Assembly (NCBI GenBank): GCA_038244815.1
Contig: JBBRTB010000022.1
Coordinates: forward strand, 1-64,000
Direction of reading: 5' to 3'
From: DASVHS01 sp038244815
Lineage (GTDB): Bacteria; Acidobacteriota; Thermoanaerobaculia; Gp7-AA8
Length of the DNA stretch: 64,000 bases
The notes beneath the pieces are model-generated. The model did not search any database and had not been told where the DNA came from. It was given only the letters and a program-made list of their open reading frames with translations. Shown here one piece after another: positions 18,194-26,824 of the stretch. How positions within the stretch are numbered: the stretch's first letter is position 1; every line of letters starts with the position of its first letter. The translations under genes and the position numbers were made by a program.

Positions 18194-18973
18194 CTACTTC
18201 GGTTTGCGCAGGGTGACGAAGCGGTGTGCCGGTTCCGCACCGCAACTCTTGCGGTAGAACTCGAGCGCGTCCGTCCAGGGGATGATGGCGCGCCTGTATC
18301 CGAGCGCCCGCAGATCGGCGAGACAGGCCAGCAGAAGCCGGCGTCCCTGACCCTTGCCGCGATGCTCGGGAGCGACGCCGGCCGGCCCGAACGTCCCGAG
18401 CCCTTTGTTGTTCGCTTCGGCCACGGCGAACCCGATGCCTTCGATGTCATGCGCGATGGACGCCCGCTCCGCTTCGAATCGCCAGATCGGGCCGAAGTGT
18501 CGCTCCACGAACTCGAGCATGGCGGGAGTCCGGACATTCGAGAGTGGTCGTGAAACCTCGATTCCAGCCTCCCAGCTCCCTTCTCCAATCTCGACATGCA
18601 GGTTCCACGTACTGGCCGTCCTCATGTAGCCGCGTTTCTCGAAAAACTCAGGCTCACTCACGCCGGGCGTGAAGTAGTTTCCCGGCTCCGCGGCGATGAT
18701 CGATGCGCCGGAGTCTTCGAGGAGCGTCGAGCCGATGCCCTGACGCCGGAACTCGCGGTCGACAGCCATGACGCGCAGGTAGTCGCCGCATGTGACGGCC
18801 ACTCCTCGCATCACACCATCACGCTCGAAGACGCGCGCGCGCGGCAGGGCCGAGAATCCGGCGCCGAAGCATTTCTCGGCGGCCACGACGCCGATGTCGT
18901 ACGGCGCGTCGTTGGCTTTCTCGAGAAGACCGCGGATCGCGGTCAGCTCGTCCGGCGTAGCCGTGCGAATCAC
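18194..18973 (-). CDS. Tandem GNAT acetyltransferase
   Basis: 259 residues, GTG start at 18973. Two GNAT folds are joined: the first has the acetyl-CoA loop RRQGIGSTLL (about 76-85), the second RGKGQGRRLLLACL (about 207-220). The first copy is divergent after its loop (SIIAAEPGNYFTPGVSE), so only one half may be catalytic. The C-terminal IIPWTDALEFYRKSCGAEPA is the usual GNAT ending, with a Tyr as possible acid. The substrate is unknown. Confidence 0.85.
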   Translation of the reverse strand: MIRTATPDELTAIRGLLEKANDAPYDIGVVAAEKCFGAGFSALPRARVFERDGVMRGVAVTCGDYLRVMAVDREFRRQGIGSTLLEDSGASIIAAEPGNYFTPGVSEPEFFEKRGYMRTASTWNLHVEIGEGSWEAGIEVSRPLSNVRTPAMLEFVERHFGPIWRFEAERASIAHDIEGIGFAVAEANNKGLGTFGPAGVAPEHRGKGQGRRLLLACLADLRALGYRRAIIPWTDALEFYRKSCGAEPAHRFVTLRKPK

Positions 18974-19056
18974 GGTCGTGAGTCTATCCGTATGAAGGGC
19001 GGCCGTTACGCAGGGGCTCCGGCCGATGGCCTGTCGTTCGCAAGAGCCCGTCGGGC

Positions 19057-19488
19057 ATGGACGGTCAAGTCATCCGGTGTGCTTCCTGCGGTCAGGCCAA
19101 TCGTGTTCCGGCTCTCGAAGATGGCAAGAAGGCGGTCTGCGGCAAATGCGGCGCGGAATTGAGCGCCGGGAGCGGTGCTCCCATCGAGCTGACCGATCAG
19201 AACTTCGCGCGGACGATCGACAAGGGAAGGTTCGTCGTCGACTTCTGGGCGGCCTGGTGTGGTCCCTGCCGGATGATCGCGCCGGTGATCGAGGCTCTGG
19301 CCGCTGAGCGGACCGACATTACGTTCGCGAAGCTCGACGTCGATCAGAATCCACAGACGGCCGCCTTTTTTCGCGTGCAGGGCATCCCGCTGCTGATCTT
19401 CTTCAAGGACGGAAAGGAAGAGGGCCGTGTGACGGGCGCCGTTCCGCGTCCGGCCATCGAGTCGGCCATTTCGCAGTATCTGGGCTGA
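19057..19488 (+). CDS. trxC: Thioredoxin 2 (zinc-ribbon thioredoxin)
   Basis: 143 residues. An N-terminal zinc ribbon with C8, C11, C28 and C31 (RCASCG, VCGKCG) precedes a standard thioredoxin fold whose active site is WCGPC at 67-71. The cis-proline segment is VQGIPLLIFF. This is the Trx2/TrxC architecture: a cytoplasmic disulfide reductase with zinc-tuned redox behaviour. It is followed 8 bases later by the AI-2E transporter gene with a GAGGAG ribosome-binding site, so the two are probably one operon. Confidence 0.93.
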   Translation: MDGQVIRCASCGQANRVPALEDGKKAVCGKCGAELSAGSGAPIELTDQNFARTIDKGRFVVDFWAAWCGPCRMIAPVIEALAAERTDITFAKLDVDQNPQTAAFFRVQGIPLLIFFKDGKEEGRVTGAVPRPAIESAISQYLG

Positions 19489-19495
19489 GGAGACG

Positions 19496-20584
19496 GTGGC
19501 CATTCGTCCGATAGAAGAGCCGCGCGCGAACGAGCTGGAGATGTTCGCGAAGAAGGGGGCGATCGTCGCGGCGCTGGCGATCGTCCTGGCCCTTTTCTGG
19601 GTCGTCCGCGACGTGCTCATCCTCGTACTGATCGCGGCGGTTCTCGCCGCCGGTATCTCGCCGGCCGTCTATCGCGTGCGCCTGCTGAGCCGTCACTGGT
19701 TCCACCGCCGGATGCGTCGCGGCACGGCGGTCACGCTCGTCTACTTTCCATTCCTGGCGACGATGATCGCCCTGCTCGTCGTCCTGGTTCCACGGTTCAT
19801 GGTGGACTGGAATCAGCTGAGTGCGAATCTCCCCGCCATGATCGACCAGAACATCCTGCAGCCGCTCGAGAAGTACGTGTCGGTGCAGCCGGTGCGCGAC
19901 GCGTTGCGGCATGGCCTCACGGTCCAGCGATCCACGATGGTTGGCTATGCGCGCGGTGTGGCCACCGCGGTGGCGGCGGTGATCGCGGTCTTCTTCATGG
20001 TCGCGTACATGCTCATCGACGCTCCCAGGCTGCGCAATCTCATCCTGCTCTTCTATCCGGCCGAGGTTCGGGGCGACAAGAGACGGATGTTGAATCGGAT
20101 GGGGCGGAGGATGAGCTCGTGGCTCTCCGCGCAACTGATCCTGGCCGCGATCATGGGCGTGTCGACATTCGTCTGGCTTCTGGTTCTGCGGCTGCCGTAC
20201 GCGGTGCCGCTGGCGATTCTGGCGACGCTGGGCGAGATGGTCCCGGTCATCGGTCCGATCCTCGGCACCACGCCGGCGCTCCTCATCGCTCTCCTGCATT
20301 CGCGCTGGCAGTTCTGGGCCATGCTGCTCTTCGCCGTCATCGCGCAGAAGCTCGAGAATCTCTTCATCGCCCCGCGGGTGATGTCGCGCAAGGTGTCGAT
20401 CTCTCCGCTGGCCGTGTTCATCGCCTTCATGATGGGGGCTTCGCTCCTCGGCATCGTCGGAGCGATTCTGGCAGTGCCCGTCGCGGCGATCGTGCAGGTT
20501 GTCTTCGACGAGGCGTTCGTGGCACATCGAGAGCGGCGCCTGGACGACACCCGATCGGGCACACTGCTGCGCCGCGTCGACTGA
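19496..20584 (+). CDS. AI-2E family transporter (PerM-like), copy 1
   Basis: 362 residues, GTG start preceded by GAGGAG. About eight membrane helices: an N-terminal pair (AAVLAAGISPAVYR), a long central extramembrane segment with MVDWNQLSANLPAMI, and C-terminal helices with LGEMVPVIGPILGTTPALLI and MGASLLGIVGAILAVPVAA, the family's conserved PxxGPxxG-like and GxxG patterns. The family includes TqsA/YdgG and PerM; members export AI-2 or act as Na+/H+ antiporters. A paralogue is at 41.4 kb. The substrate is not known from sequence. Confidence 0.88.
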   Translation: MAIRPIEEPRANELEMFAKKGAIVAALAIVLALFWVVRDVLILVLIAAVLAAGISPAVYRVRLLSRHWFHRRMRRGTAVTLVYFPFLATMIALLVVLVPRFMVDWNQLSANLPAMIDQNILQPLEKYVSVQPVRDALRHGLTVQRSTMVGYARGVATAVAAVIAVFFMVAYMLIDAPRLRNLILLFYPAEVRGDKRRMLNRMGRRMSSWLSAQLILAAIMGVSTFVWLLVLRLPYAVPLAILATLGEMVPVIGPILGTTPALLIALLHSRWQFWAMLLFAVIAQKLENLFIAPRVMSRKVSISPLAVFIAFMMGASLLGIVGAILAVPVAAIVQVVFDEAFVAHRERRLDDTRSGTLLRRVD

Positions 20585-20607
20585 ACCTCCCGTAGAATGA
20601 GGAGCAC

Positions 20608-21927
20608 TTGAAGATTGCCGGTTTCGGGCTGGCTGTGTGCCTCTGCGCGAGCGTTGCGACGGCGCAGGACGCTTCGACCGCAGCGGCGTGGTCGTGGAAG
20701 GAACGGGTCGAGATCCGAGCCAACTACCGCGACAGCAACCACGACGCATTCCAGCTCAAGTTCCCGTTCCCACCCTCGTTTCTTCCCGTTGGGCAGACCT
20801 CCGGCTTCGAGGAAACCCCTGATGCCGGCAGCCATCTCGAGCTGAGCGTCGCCCAGATCCGCCTCGATCTTTCGTACGGCAAGTGGTTCACCGCCCACAC
20901 GCAGTTTCACGCCGTCGACAAGTACCGGCGCAACCCCACGACGAGCGACCGGATGACCTATGCGGACGAGTTGTGGGTGCGCGTCGGCGAGAAGCCGGAG
21001 TTCCTCGAGCGGCCCGAGAAGACGTCATTTTTTCTCCAGGCCGGCAAGGCTCCGAAGATGGAGCGCCAGCCGATCCGGTTGCTGGAGAGCTATGGGCTGG
21101 CCGCCACGTCGTTCAACCGTATGGAGGATACGCAGGTCCTGACCGGCGGCTCCGTCAGGCGCAATCTCTACTGGCGCCTTCAGGTATCGAGCGGCAATCC
21201 GCTGTTCTTCCGCGACCCCAACGCTCTGGCCGGTGACAATGGGACGCCGTCGCTCGATCCGGTCGCGCACCCCAATCCCGATCCGTCCATCAAGTCGGGC
21301 TTCCCGATTCTCTACAACGCGGAAGTGGAGAGCGTCTTTCTCAACACCGACCACATCCAGTTCGGCCAGGGTCTCGGGTACCGCTGGCAGAATGAGGCGC
21401 AGACCGCCGGCTTCGACGCCATCCTGTTTCATTACCGGCGGACGATGTCGGCCGGCGAGAAGCAACTCGATGGCACGTTCTACGGACCGGACCTCGACCT
21501 CCTCCTCGGCCCGGTCGATCAGGGACTGCCGATTCACGGCCGGACGAAAGAGGAGTACGGCGGCCGCGTCTACAGCGAATGGAACGCGCTCACCGTCATC
21601 GCGCAGTTCACGAAGCAGGCGGTGGCCGGGCTCCAGCGCCAGGGCTACGAAGTGGAGAGCGGCTACCGCTTCGCCACTTCCCACGGATTTCTCGATTCGA
21701 TTCAGCCGGCGCTGCGCGTGAGCGGCCTCAGGAACCGGTTCAAGGGCGACGCCAGTCTCTATCCGGCGCCGAGCATCTGGTGGAACTGGACGAAGATCGA
21801 TGCCGGCGTGCGCATCGGCTTCGCGCGCGGAGTGGATCTGACCATCGAGCGCGCGAAGCACAACGTCGGTTCCCCGAAGAAGCTGAATCTGGACGAGACG
21901 CTGGCGACCTTGCGTGTACGGATCTAG
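20608..21927 (+). CDS. Outer-membrane beta-barrel protein (porin/alginate-export-like)
   Basis: 439 residues, TTG start at 20608 with GAGGAG 5-10 bases upstream. A signal peptide (MKIAGFGLAVCLCASVATAQ) leads into a protein dominated by alternating amphipathic strands with frequent aromatic ends (SYGKWFTAHTQFHAVDKYRR, YWRLQVSSGNPLFFRDPNA), ending RVRI. It looks like a monomeric porin of the OprB/alginate-export style. Strong family motifs are missing, so the ligand is open. It ends in a 171-bp gap before the kelch gene. Confidence 0.72.
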   Translation: MKIAGFGLAVCLCASVATAQDASTAAAWSWKERVEIRANYRDSNHDAFQLKFPFPPSFLPVGQTSGFEETPDAGSHLELSVAQIRLDLSYGKWFTAHTQFHAVDKYRRNPTTSDRMTYADELWVRVGEKPEFLERPEKTSFFLQAGKAPKMERQPIRLLESYGLAATSFNRMEDTQVLTGGSVRRNLYWRLQVSSGNPLFFRDPNALAGDNGTPSLDPVAHPNPDPSIKSGFPILYNAEVESVFLNTDHIQFGQGLGYRWQNEAQTAGFDAILFHYRRTMSAGEKQLDGTFYGPDLDLLLGPVDQGLPIHGRTKEEYGGRVYSEWNALTVIAQFTKQAVAGLQRQGYEVESGYRFATSHGFLDSIQPALRVSGLRNRFKGDASLYPAPSIWWNWTKIDAGVRIGFARGVDLTIERAKHNVGSPKKLNLDETLATLRVRI

Positions 21928-21964
21928 GTCGAAAGGTCGGAGATCATCCGGGCACCGAGGTACC

Positions 21965-21996
21965 GTCGCGGCGGGCTGCGACAACTTTTTTGTCGC
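21965..21996. terminator. Possible weak terminator
   Basis: GTCGC (21965-21969) can pair with GCGAC (21978-21982), followed by AACTTTTTT. Alternatively GCGACA (21978-21983) pairs with TGTCGC (21991-21996) around the T-run. Either form is short, so the call is tentative. The rest of the 21928-22098 gap shows no gene. Confidence 0.4.
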
Positions 21997-22098
21997 TCGC
22001 TCGTCTCATAGGCAGCGGAATTTGCCCGCGGCCACTCCGGTTCGGCCAAACTGCGTAAGCATCAGTAGTTAACCTCACATCAAAGGCACTCGATACGG

Positions 22099-24105
22099 AT
22101 GAGCGTTACCACGCTGAGACGGTTTCTTATCGTAGCCGCGCTGCTGTTGCCGGCGCAGGCTCTCCTTGCTGCGAACCCTTCCGCGCGCACCGGCACGCGG
22201 ATGGCGTACGACGAATCCACCGGCTACACGGTCCTGTTCGGAGGGGTCACCGCGGTCGACGCCGGGACGATCCTCGCGTACGAGCCCACCGACACCTGGC
22301 TCTGGAACGGTTCGCGCTGGCTGGAGCGCTATCCGGCCCACAACCCATTCGGGCGTTCCTCGCACGTGATGGTGTACGACTCTGCGCGCAGCCAGGTGGT
22401 ACTGTTCGGTGGCCGGACGCAGAACACCGACCTGAACGACACCTGGGTGTTCGCGCACAACGACTGGGCGCAGATCACCACGAGCGATGCCCCCTCGCCG
22501 CGCTCGGTTTCCGGCGCCGCCTACGACCGCGCCCGCGGCCGCGTGGTGTTGTTCGGCGGCGCCCTGACCACCGTGACGACGACGGCCGGCGGAGCGTCGA
22601 GCTCGACGGTTACGAACTACTACGACACCTGGGAATTCGACGGCACGAACTGGACGAAGGTCGCCGACAACGGACCGAACGTGGTGCGGCCGCTCCTCGT
22701 CTACGACGAGGCGCACAGCCAGATGCTCATGATCGCCGAGGACGTGAACTTCGTGCCGGCCATGTATGCCTATGACTCATCAGCACACACCTGGAACCAG
22801 ATTACGCCGGCCACGATGCCGCCGTGCGTCAACGAGGCAGGCGTGGTCTATCAGCGGAGCAGCGGCACCGTGCTGCTCGTGGGCGGCACGTGCGTGACCG
22901 CATCCTTCAGTTCATCCACGGTCGAGGACGCGTGGCAGTGGGACGGAACCACATGGACGAAGGTCCCTACGAAGACGGCCATCGTGCGCGTCACGAATCA
23001 GGCCATCGCGTACGACGCAAACCGCAACGTCACCATCGAATTCGGCGGCACCCAAGCGTACGGCAGCCCGCGCAGCGCCACCTACACCTTCGATCCTTCG
23101 GTCGTCGACACCGCCAACGATCCGCCAGCGTATCTCGCAGACTGGACCTTCACCGATACGAACAGCAGTCCCCCCGGCCCCCGCTCGCTGGCGCCGATGG
23201 CCGCCGATCCGGTGAACAGAGTCGTCTACATGCTCAACGGTCTCACCGACGGCGGCTCGTTCACCGACTTCTGGATGTATCAGAACGGCGGGTGGCAGAA
23301 GATCACCGCCGACGGTACGCCGGCGTGCGGCACCCTGTTCGCGGCGTTCGATACCGATCGCTCGAAGCTCGTGGCCGTTTGCAACGACGCCGGCACGTTT
23401 GAGTGGGATGGAACGGCCTGGAAGACGTTTCCCGATCTGAAGACCAAGCCTCCCTTCCGCCGCTTCGCCGCGATGGTGTACGACCCTTCGCTCAGGAAGA
23501 CGGTGCTCTATGGCGGTTGGGACGAAGCGAACTACGTCAACACCACCTGGCTCTGGGACGGAACGTCCTGGACCGAGCAGAAGAACAACCGCGCACCCTC
23601 CCGTTCTCTGACGGCGATGTGGTTCGACCCGATCCTCAAGAAGACGGTCCTCTACGGCGGGATCGGACGTCCGAATCCGCAGGACCGGCTGGACCGCTAC
23701 AACGACATGTGGTCGCTCGGCAACAACGGCTGGACGGAGATCAAACCGTCCACGCTTCCGACGACGCGTTACGGCGCGCAGGTGGCGGTCGATCCGCGCA
23801 ACGGTCACGCGCTGCTCTTTGGTGGACTCCGGCTCGACGTCGACTCCAAAGGTCTGCAGAAGCAGGTCTACGCAAACGACCTCTGGGAATGGGACGGTTC
23901 GAACTGGACGCAACGCACGACCGGCAACACGCCGCCTCCTCGCGAGAACGGCGCGATGGCGTTCGACTACGGCCGCAACGACTTCGTGCTGTTCGGCGGA
24001 TGGGCCGGCTACTACCTGTCCGATACCTGGCTCCTCGACGGCGACACCTGGACGGTGATCCCGGAGAGAACCGGCCGGCAGCGCTCGGTGACCGGCAGGC
24101 ACTGA
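22099..24105 (+). CDS. Secreted kelch-repeat beta-propeller protein
   Basis: 668 residues. The signal peptide (1-23, LLLPAQALLAANP) is followed by about eleven kelch-type blades. Each blade has the hallmark LFGG or equivalent (VLFGGVTAVDAGT, VVLFGGRTQNTDLNDTWVF, VLYGGWDEANYVNTTWLW, LLFGGLRLD, FVLFGGWAGYYLSDTWLLDG) followed by WxWDGxxW. Such propellers are extracellular and bind glycans or proteins, or form galactose-oxidase-like enzymes; there is no Cys/Tyr copper signature visible to claim oxidase activity. The protein ends shortly after the last blade. A heptad repeat block follows the stop directly. Confidence 0.88.
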   Translation: MSVTTLRRFLIVAALLLPAQALLAANPSARTGTRMAYDESTGYTVLFGGVTAVDAGTILAYEPTDTWLWNGSRWLERYPAHNPFGRSSHVMVYDSARSQVVLFGGRTQNTDLNDTWVFAHNDWAQITTSDAPSPRSVSGAAYDRARGRVVLFGGALTTVTTTAGGASSSTVTNYYDTWEFDGTNWTKVADNGPNVVRPLLVYDEAHSQMLMIAEDVNFVPAMYAYDSSAHTWNQITPATMPPCVNEAGVVYQRSSGTVLLVGGTCVTASFSSSTVEDAWQWDGTTWTKVPTKTAIVRVTNQAIAYDANRNVTIEFGGTQAYGSPRSATYTFDPSVVDTANDPPAYLADWTFTDTNSSPPGPRSLAPMAADPVNRVVYMLNGLTDGGSFTDFWMYQNGGWQKITADGTPACGTLFAAFDTDRSKLVAVCNDAGTFEWDGTAWKTFPDLKTKPPFRRFAAMVYDPSLRKTVLYGGWDEANYVNTTWLWDGTSWTEQKNNRAPSRSLTAMWFDPILKKTVLYGGIGRPNPQDRLDRYNDMWSLGNNGWTEIKPSTLPTTRYGAQVAVDPRNGHALLFGGLRLDVDSKGLQKQVYANDLWEWDGSNWTQRTTGNTPPPRENGAMAFDYGRNDFVLFGGWAGYYLSDTWLLDGDTWTVIPERTGRQRSVTGRH

Positions 24106-24107
24106 AC

Positions 24108-24188
24108 GGGTGCTGGGTGCTCGGTGCTCGGTTCTCGGCAACCCGGCGACCCAGCGACCCAGCGACCGAGCACCGAGCACCGAGCACC
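24108..24188. repeat. Palindromic heptad repeat block (GGTGCTC / GAGCACC)
   Basis: GGGTGCT x2, CGGTGCT and CGGTTCT (24108-24135) run into CGG. Three GAGCACC units (24168-24188) form the reverse complement. Between the arms lie 8-bp units CGACCCAG (24148-24163). GGTGCTCGG and CCGAGCACC give long self-complementarity. Located between the kelch gene and deoC, same strand. Confidence 0.95.
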
Positions 24189-24198
24189 GTGTTACCGT

Positions 24199-25167
24199 AT
24201 GCCCCCCATGACCGACACGATCATCGCTTCGTCGCCGCGGACCGGCGTTCCGGTCGCGTATCGCCGCAGTCTCCAGGATGCGCTGGAGATGGCGCATGGT
24301 GTTGACGCGGTCGCGGCCGAGGAACGGGCAGCGTCGCTGGCGAAGCGGTCGCTGAAGAAGAGCGCGAAGGTCTGGGGTCTCAACCTGGCCATCAGCATGA
24401 TCGACCTCACCACGCTCGAGGGGAAAGACACGGCGGGGAAGGTCTACGCGCTCTGCCAGAAAGCGATTCGCCCTGACCCGCAGGATCGCGACGTTCCGCA
24501 CGTCGCCGCGGTCTGCATCTATCCGTCGATGGTTTCCTATGTGAAGCAGGCGCTTGCCGGCAGCGGTGTGAAAGTGGCCTCGGTGGCGACCGGTTTTCCG
24601 AGCGGGCAGACGTTCACCGACGTCAAAGTCCACGAGACCCGCGAGACCGTCGCCGCGGGCGCCGACGAGATCGACATGGTCATCGACCGCGGCTCGTTTC
24701 TCTCGGGCCACTACCAGAAAGTGTTCGACGAGATCGCGGAAGTCAAAGAAGCCTGCGGTCCCGCGCACCTGAAGGTGATCCTGGAGACCGGCGAACTGGC
24801 GAACTACGATCAGGTGCGGACGGCGTCGCTCATGGCCATGTTCGCGGGCGCCGACTTCATCAAGACCTCGACCGGGAAGGTCACCACGAACGCCACGCTC
24901 CCGGTCACTCTGGTGATGCTCGAAGCGATCCGCGACTTCCATCACGTCACCGGCAAGCAGATCGGCATGAAGCCTGCCGGCGGCGTGTCGAACGCCAAGC
25001 TGGCCCTCTCGTATCTGGTGGTGTTGTACGAGACGCTCGGCGCCGCCTGGATGACCCCGGATCTCTTCCGGATCGGAGCCTCATCCTTGTTGAACGATAT
25101 CCTGATGCAGCTTCGGAAGGAGAAGACCGGGGCGTATCAATCGGGGGATTACTTCACGATCGACTGA
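24199..25167 (+). CDS. deoC: Deoxyribose-phosphate aldolase
   Basis: 322 residues from ATG 24199; an ATG at 24208 is equally possible and neither has a clear ribosome-binding site. A class I aldolase that splits 2-deoxyribose-5-phosphate into glyceraldehyde-3-phosphate and acetaldehyde. The Schiff-base lysine is in ADFIKTSTGK, the second active-site lysine in IGMKPAGGV, and the phosphate loop region is VATGFPSGQT. The 60-residue N-terminal extension is typical of the longer DeoC subgroup. Two aldehyde dehydrogenase genes follow, which fits removal of the acetaldehyde product. Confidence 0.93.
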   Translation: MPPMTDTIIASSPRTGVPVAYRRSLQDALEMAHGVDAVAAEERAASLAKRSLKKSAKVWGLNLAISMIDLTTLEGKDTAGKVYALCQKAIRPDPQDRDVPHVAAVCIYPSMVSYVKQALAGSGVKVASVATGFPSGQTFTDVKVHETRETVAAGADEIDMVIDRGSFLSGHYQKVFDEIAEVKEACGPAHLKVILETGELANYDQVRTASLMAMFAGADFIKTSTGKVTTNATLPVTLVMLEAIRDFHHVTGKQIGMKPAGGVSNAKLALSYLVVLYETLGAAWMTPDLFRIGASSLLNDILMQLRKEKTGAYQSGDYFTID

Positions 25168-25180
25168 ACGATGAACGAAC

Positions 25181-25301
25181 AATGCAAAATGCAAAATGCA
25201 AAATGCAAAATGCAAAATGCAAAATGCAGAGTGCAGAATGCAGAGTCATGACATCGACTGATCTTCCATTTTGCATTTTGCATTTTGCATTCTGCATTTC
25301 T
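25181..25301. repeat. AT-rich inverted heptad repeats (CAAAATG / CATTTTG)
   Basis: Six perfect CAAAATG units (25185-25226) are followed by CAGAGTG, CAGAATG and CAGAGTC variants. After a 19-base spacer come three perfect CATTTTG units (25267-25287) and CATTCTG. CATTCTG is the reverse complement of the CAGAATG variant. The block is AT-rich against a GC-rich background and fills the gap between deoC and the aldehyde dehydrogenase gene. Confidence 0.97.
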
Positions 25302-25306
25302 GATCT

Positions 25307-26797
25307 ATGACCTCCATCGAAACCAAAGAACGCCTCCAGCCCGGCCCTGCCAGCAGCGCCATGCTCTGGGAGTACGCGCCGTCGCTCGAGTCGACGGATC
25401 ACGTCAAGGTTGCGTCGCGCTACAACCTCTTCATCGGCGGGAAGTTCGTCGAACCGCATTCGAAGCGCTGGTTCAAGACGATCAATCCGGCCACCGAAGA
25501 GACGCTCTCCGAGATCGCCGTGGGGGATGCGGAAGATGTCGATCGGGCGGTGCGCGAGGCGCGCCGGGCCTACGAGAAGGTCTGGCGCCGGATGGCGCCC
25601 TGTGAGCGAGCCAAGTACATTTTCCGCATTGCCCGTCTGATTCAGGAAAAGTCGCGCGCGCTCGCCGTCGTCGAGACGATGAACGGCGGCAAGCCGATCA
25701 AGGAGTCGCGCGACATCGACATCCCGCTGGCGGCGGCGCACTTCTTCTACTACGCCGGCTGGGCAGACAAACTCGAATACGCCTTTCCCAATCGCAAGGT
25801 TTCGCCGGTCGGCGTGGCCGGGCAGATCATCCCCTGGAACTTCCCGCTGTTGATGGCGGCATGGAAGGTTGCGCCGGCGCTGGCCGCGGGCAACACGGTC
25901 GTGCTCAAGCCGGCGGAGACGACGCCGCTGACTTCGCTGCTGCTGGCCGAGATCATTCAGGAAGCGGATCTGCCGCCGGGCGTCGTCAACATCATCACCG
26001 GGGCGGGTGCGACGGGAGCCGCGCTCGTCGCGCACGACGATGTCGACAAGATCGCTTTCACGGGATCGACGGAGGTCGGCAAGCGGATTCAGCGCTCCAT
26101 CGCCGGCTCGGGCAAGAGGCTGACGCTCGAGCTGGGCGGCAAGGCGCCGAACATCGTCTTCGACGATGCGCCCATCGATCAGGCCATCGAAGGCATCATC
26201 AACGGCATCTACTTCAATCAGGGTCACGTCTGCTGCGCCGGCTCGCGGCTGTTCGTGCAGGAGTCGATCGTCGAGCCGGTGATCCGCAAGCTGCGCGACC
26301 GCATCGGCACGCTGCGGGTCGGAAATCCGCTCGACAAGAACACCGACATCGGAGCGATCAACTCCGCGGCGCAGCTCGAGAAGATCCGTGAGATGGTGGA
26401 GAGCGGCATCGAAGAAGGCGCGGAGATCTTCCAGTCGTCGTGCTCGCTGCCGGCGCGCGGTTTCTGGTTCGCGCCAACGTTCTTCACCGGCGTCTCGCAG
26501 TCGAGCCGCATCGCTCAGGAGGAGATCTTCGGTCCGGTGCTTTCCATCCTGACGTTCCGCACTCCGGAGGAAGCGATCGAGAAGGCCAACAACACGCCGT
26601 ACGGACTGTCCGCCGGCGTCTGGACGGAGAAGGGCTCGCGCATCCTGAAGATGGCGTCGAAGCTCCGCGCCGGCGTGGTCTGGGCGAACACGTACAACAA
26701 GTTCGATCCGGCTTCGCCGTTCGGCGGATACAAGGAATCGGGATTCGGGCGCGAGGGGGGACTGCACGGCCTCGCCCCGTATGTGACTCTGTCGTAG
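25307..26797 (+). CDS. NAD(P)-dependent aldehyde dehydrogenase
   Basis: 496 residues, full length for the family. The catalytic cysteine is in FNQGHVCCAGSRLF and the general base glutamate in LTLELGGKAPNIVFDD; the NAD-binding turn is KIAFTGSTEVGKRI, and PWNFPLLMAAWK is the cofactor-pocket motif. The C-terminal FGGYKESGFGREGG is the family ending. Position after deoC suggests oxidation of acetaldehyde from deoxyribose breakdown to acetate; this is inference from neighbours. An 8-bp repeat separates it from its truncated paralogue. Confidence 0.93.
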   Translation: MTSIETKERLQPGPASSAMLWEYAPSLESTDHVKVASRYNLFIGGKFVEPHSKRWFKTINPATEETLSEIAVGDAEDVDRAVREARRAYEKVWRRMAPCERAKYIFRIARLIQEKSRALAVVETMNGGKPIKESRDIDIPLAAAHFFYYAGWADKLEYAFPNRKVSPVGVAGQIIPWNFPLLMAAWKVAPALAAGNTVVLKPAETTPLTSLLLAEIIQEADLPPGVVNIITGAGATGAALVAHDDVDKIAFTGSTEVGKRIQRSIAGSGKRLTLELGGKAPNIVFDDAPIDQAIEGIINGIYFNQGHVCCAGSRLFVQESIVEPVIRKLRDRIGTLRVGNPLDKNTDIGAINSAAQLEKIREMVESGIEEGAEIFQSSCSLPARGFWFAPTFFTGVSQSSRIAQEEIFGPVLSILTFRTPEEAIEKANNTPYGLSAGVWTEKGSRILKMASKLRAGVVWANTYNKFDPASPFGGYKESGFGREGGLHGLAPYVTLS

Positions 26798-26818
26798 CGA
26801 CCCGGCGACCCGGCAACC
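26797..26818. repeat. Short 8-bp tandem repeat (GCGACCCG)
   Basis: GCGACCCG occurs twice followed by GGCAACC. The first base is the last base of the aldehyde dehydrogenase stop codon. The same unit type occurs inside the 24.1 kb and 56.6 kb blocks. Confidence 0.8.
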
Positions 26819-26824
26819 TGAAAT

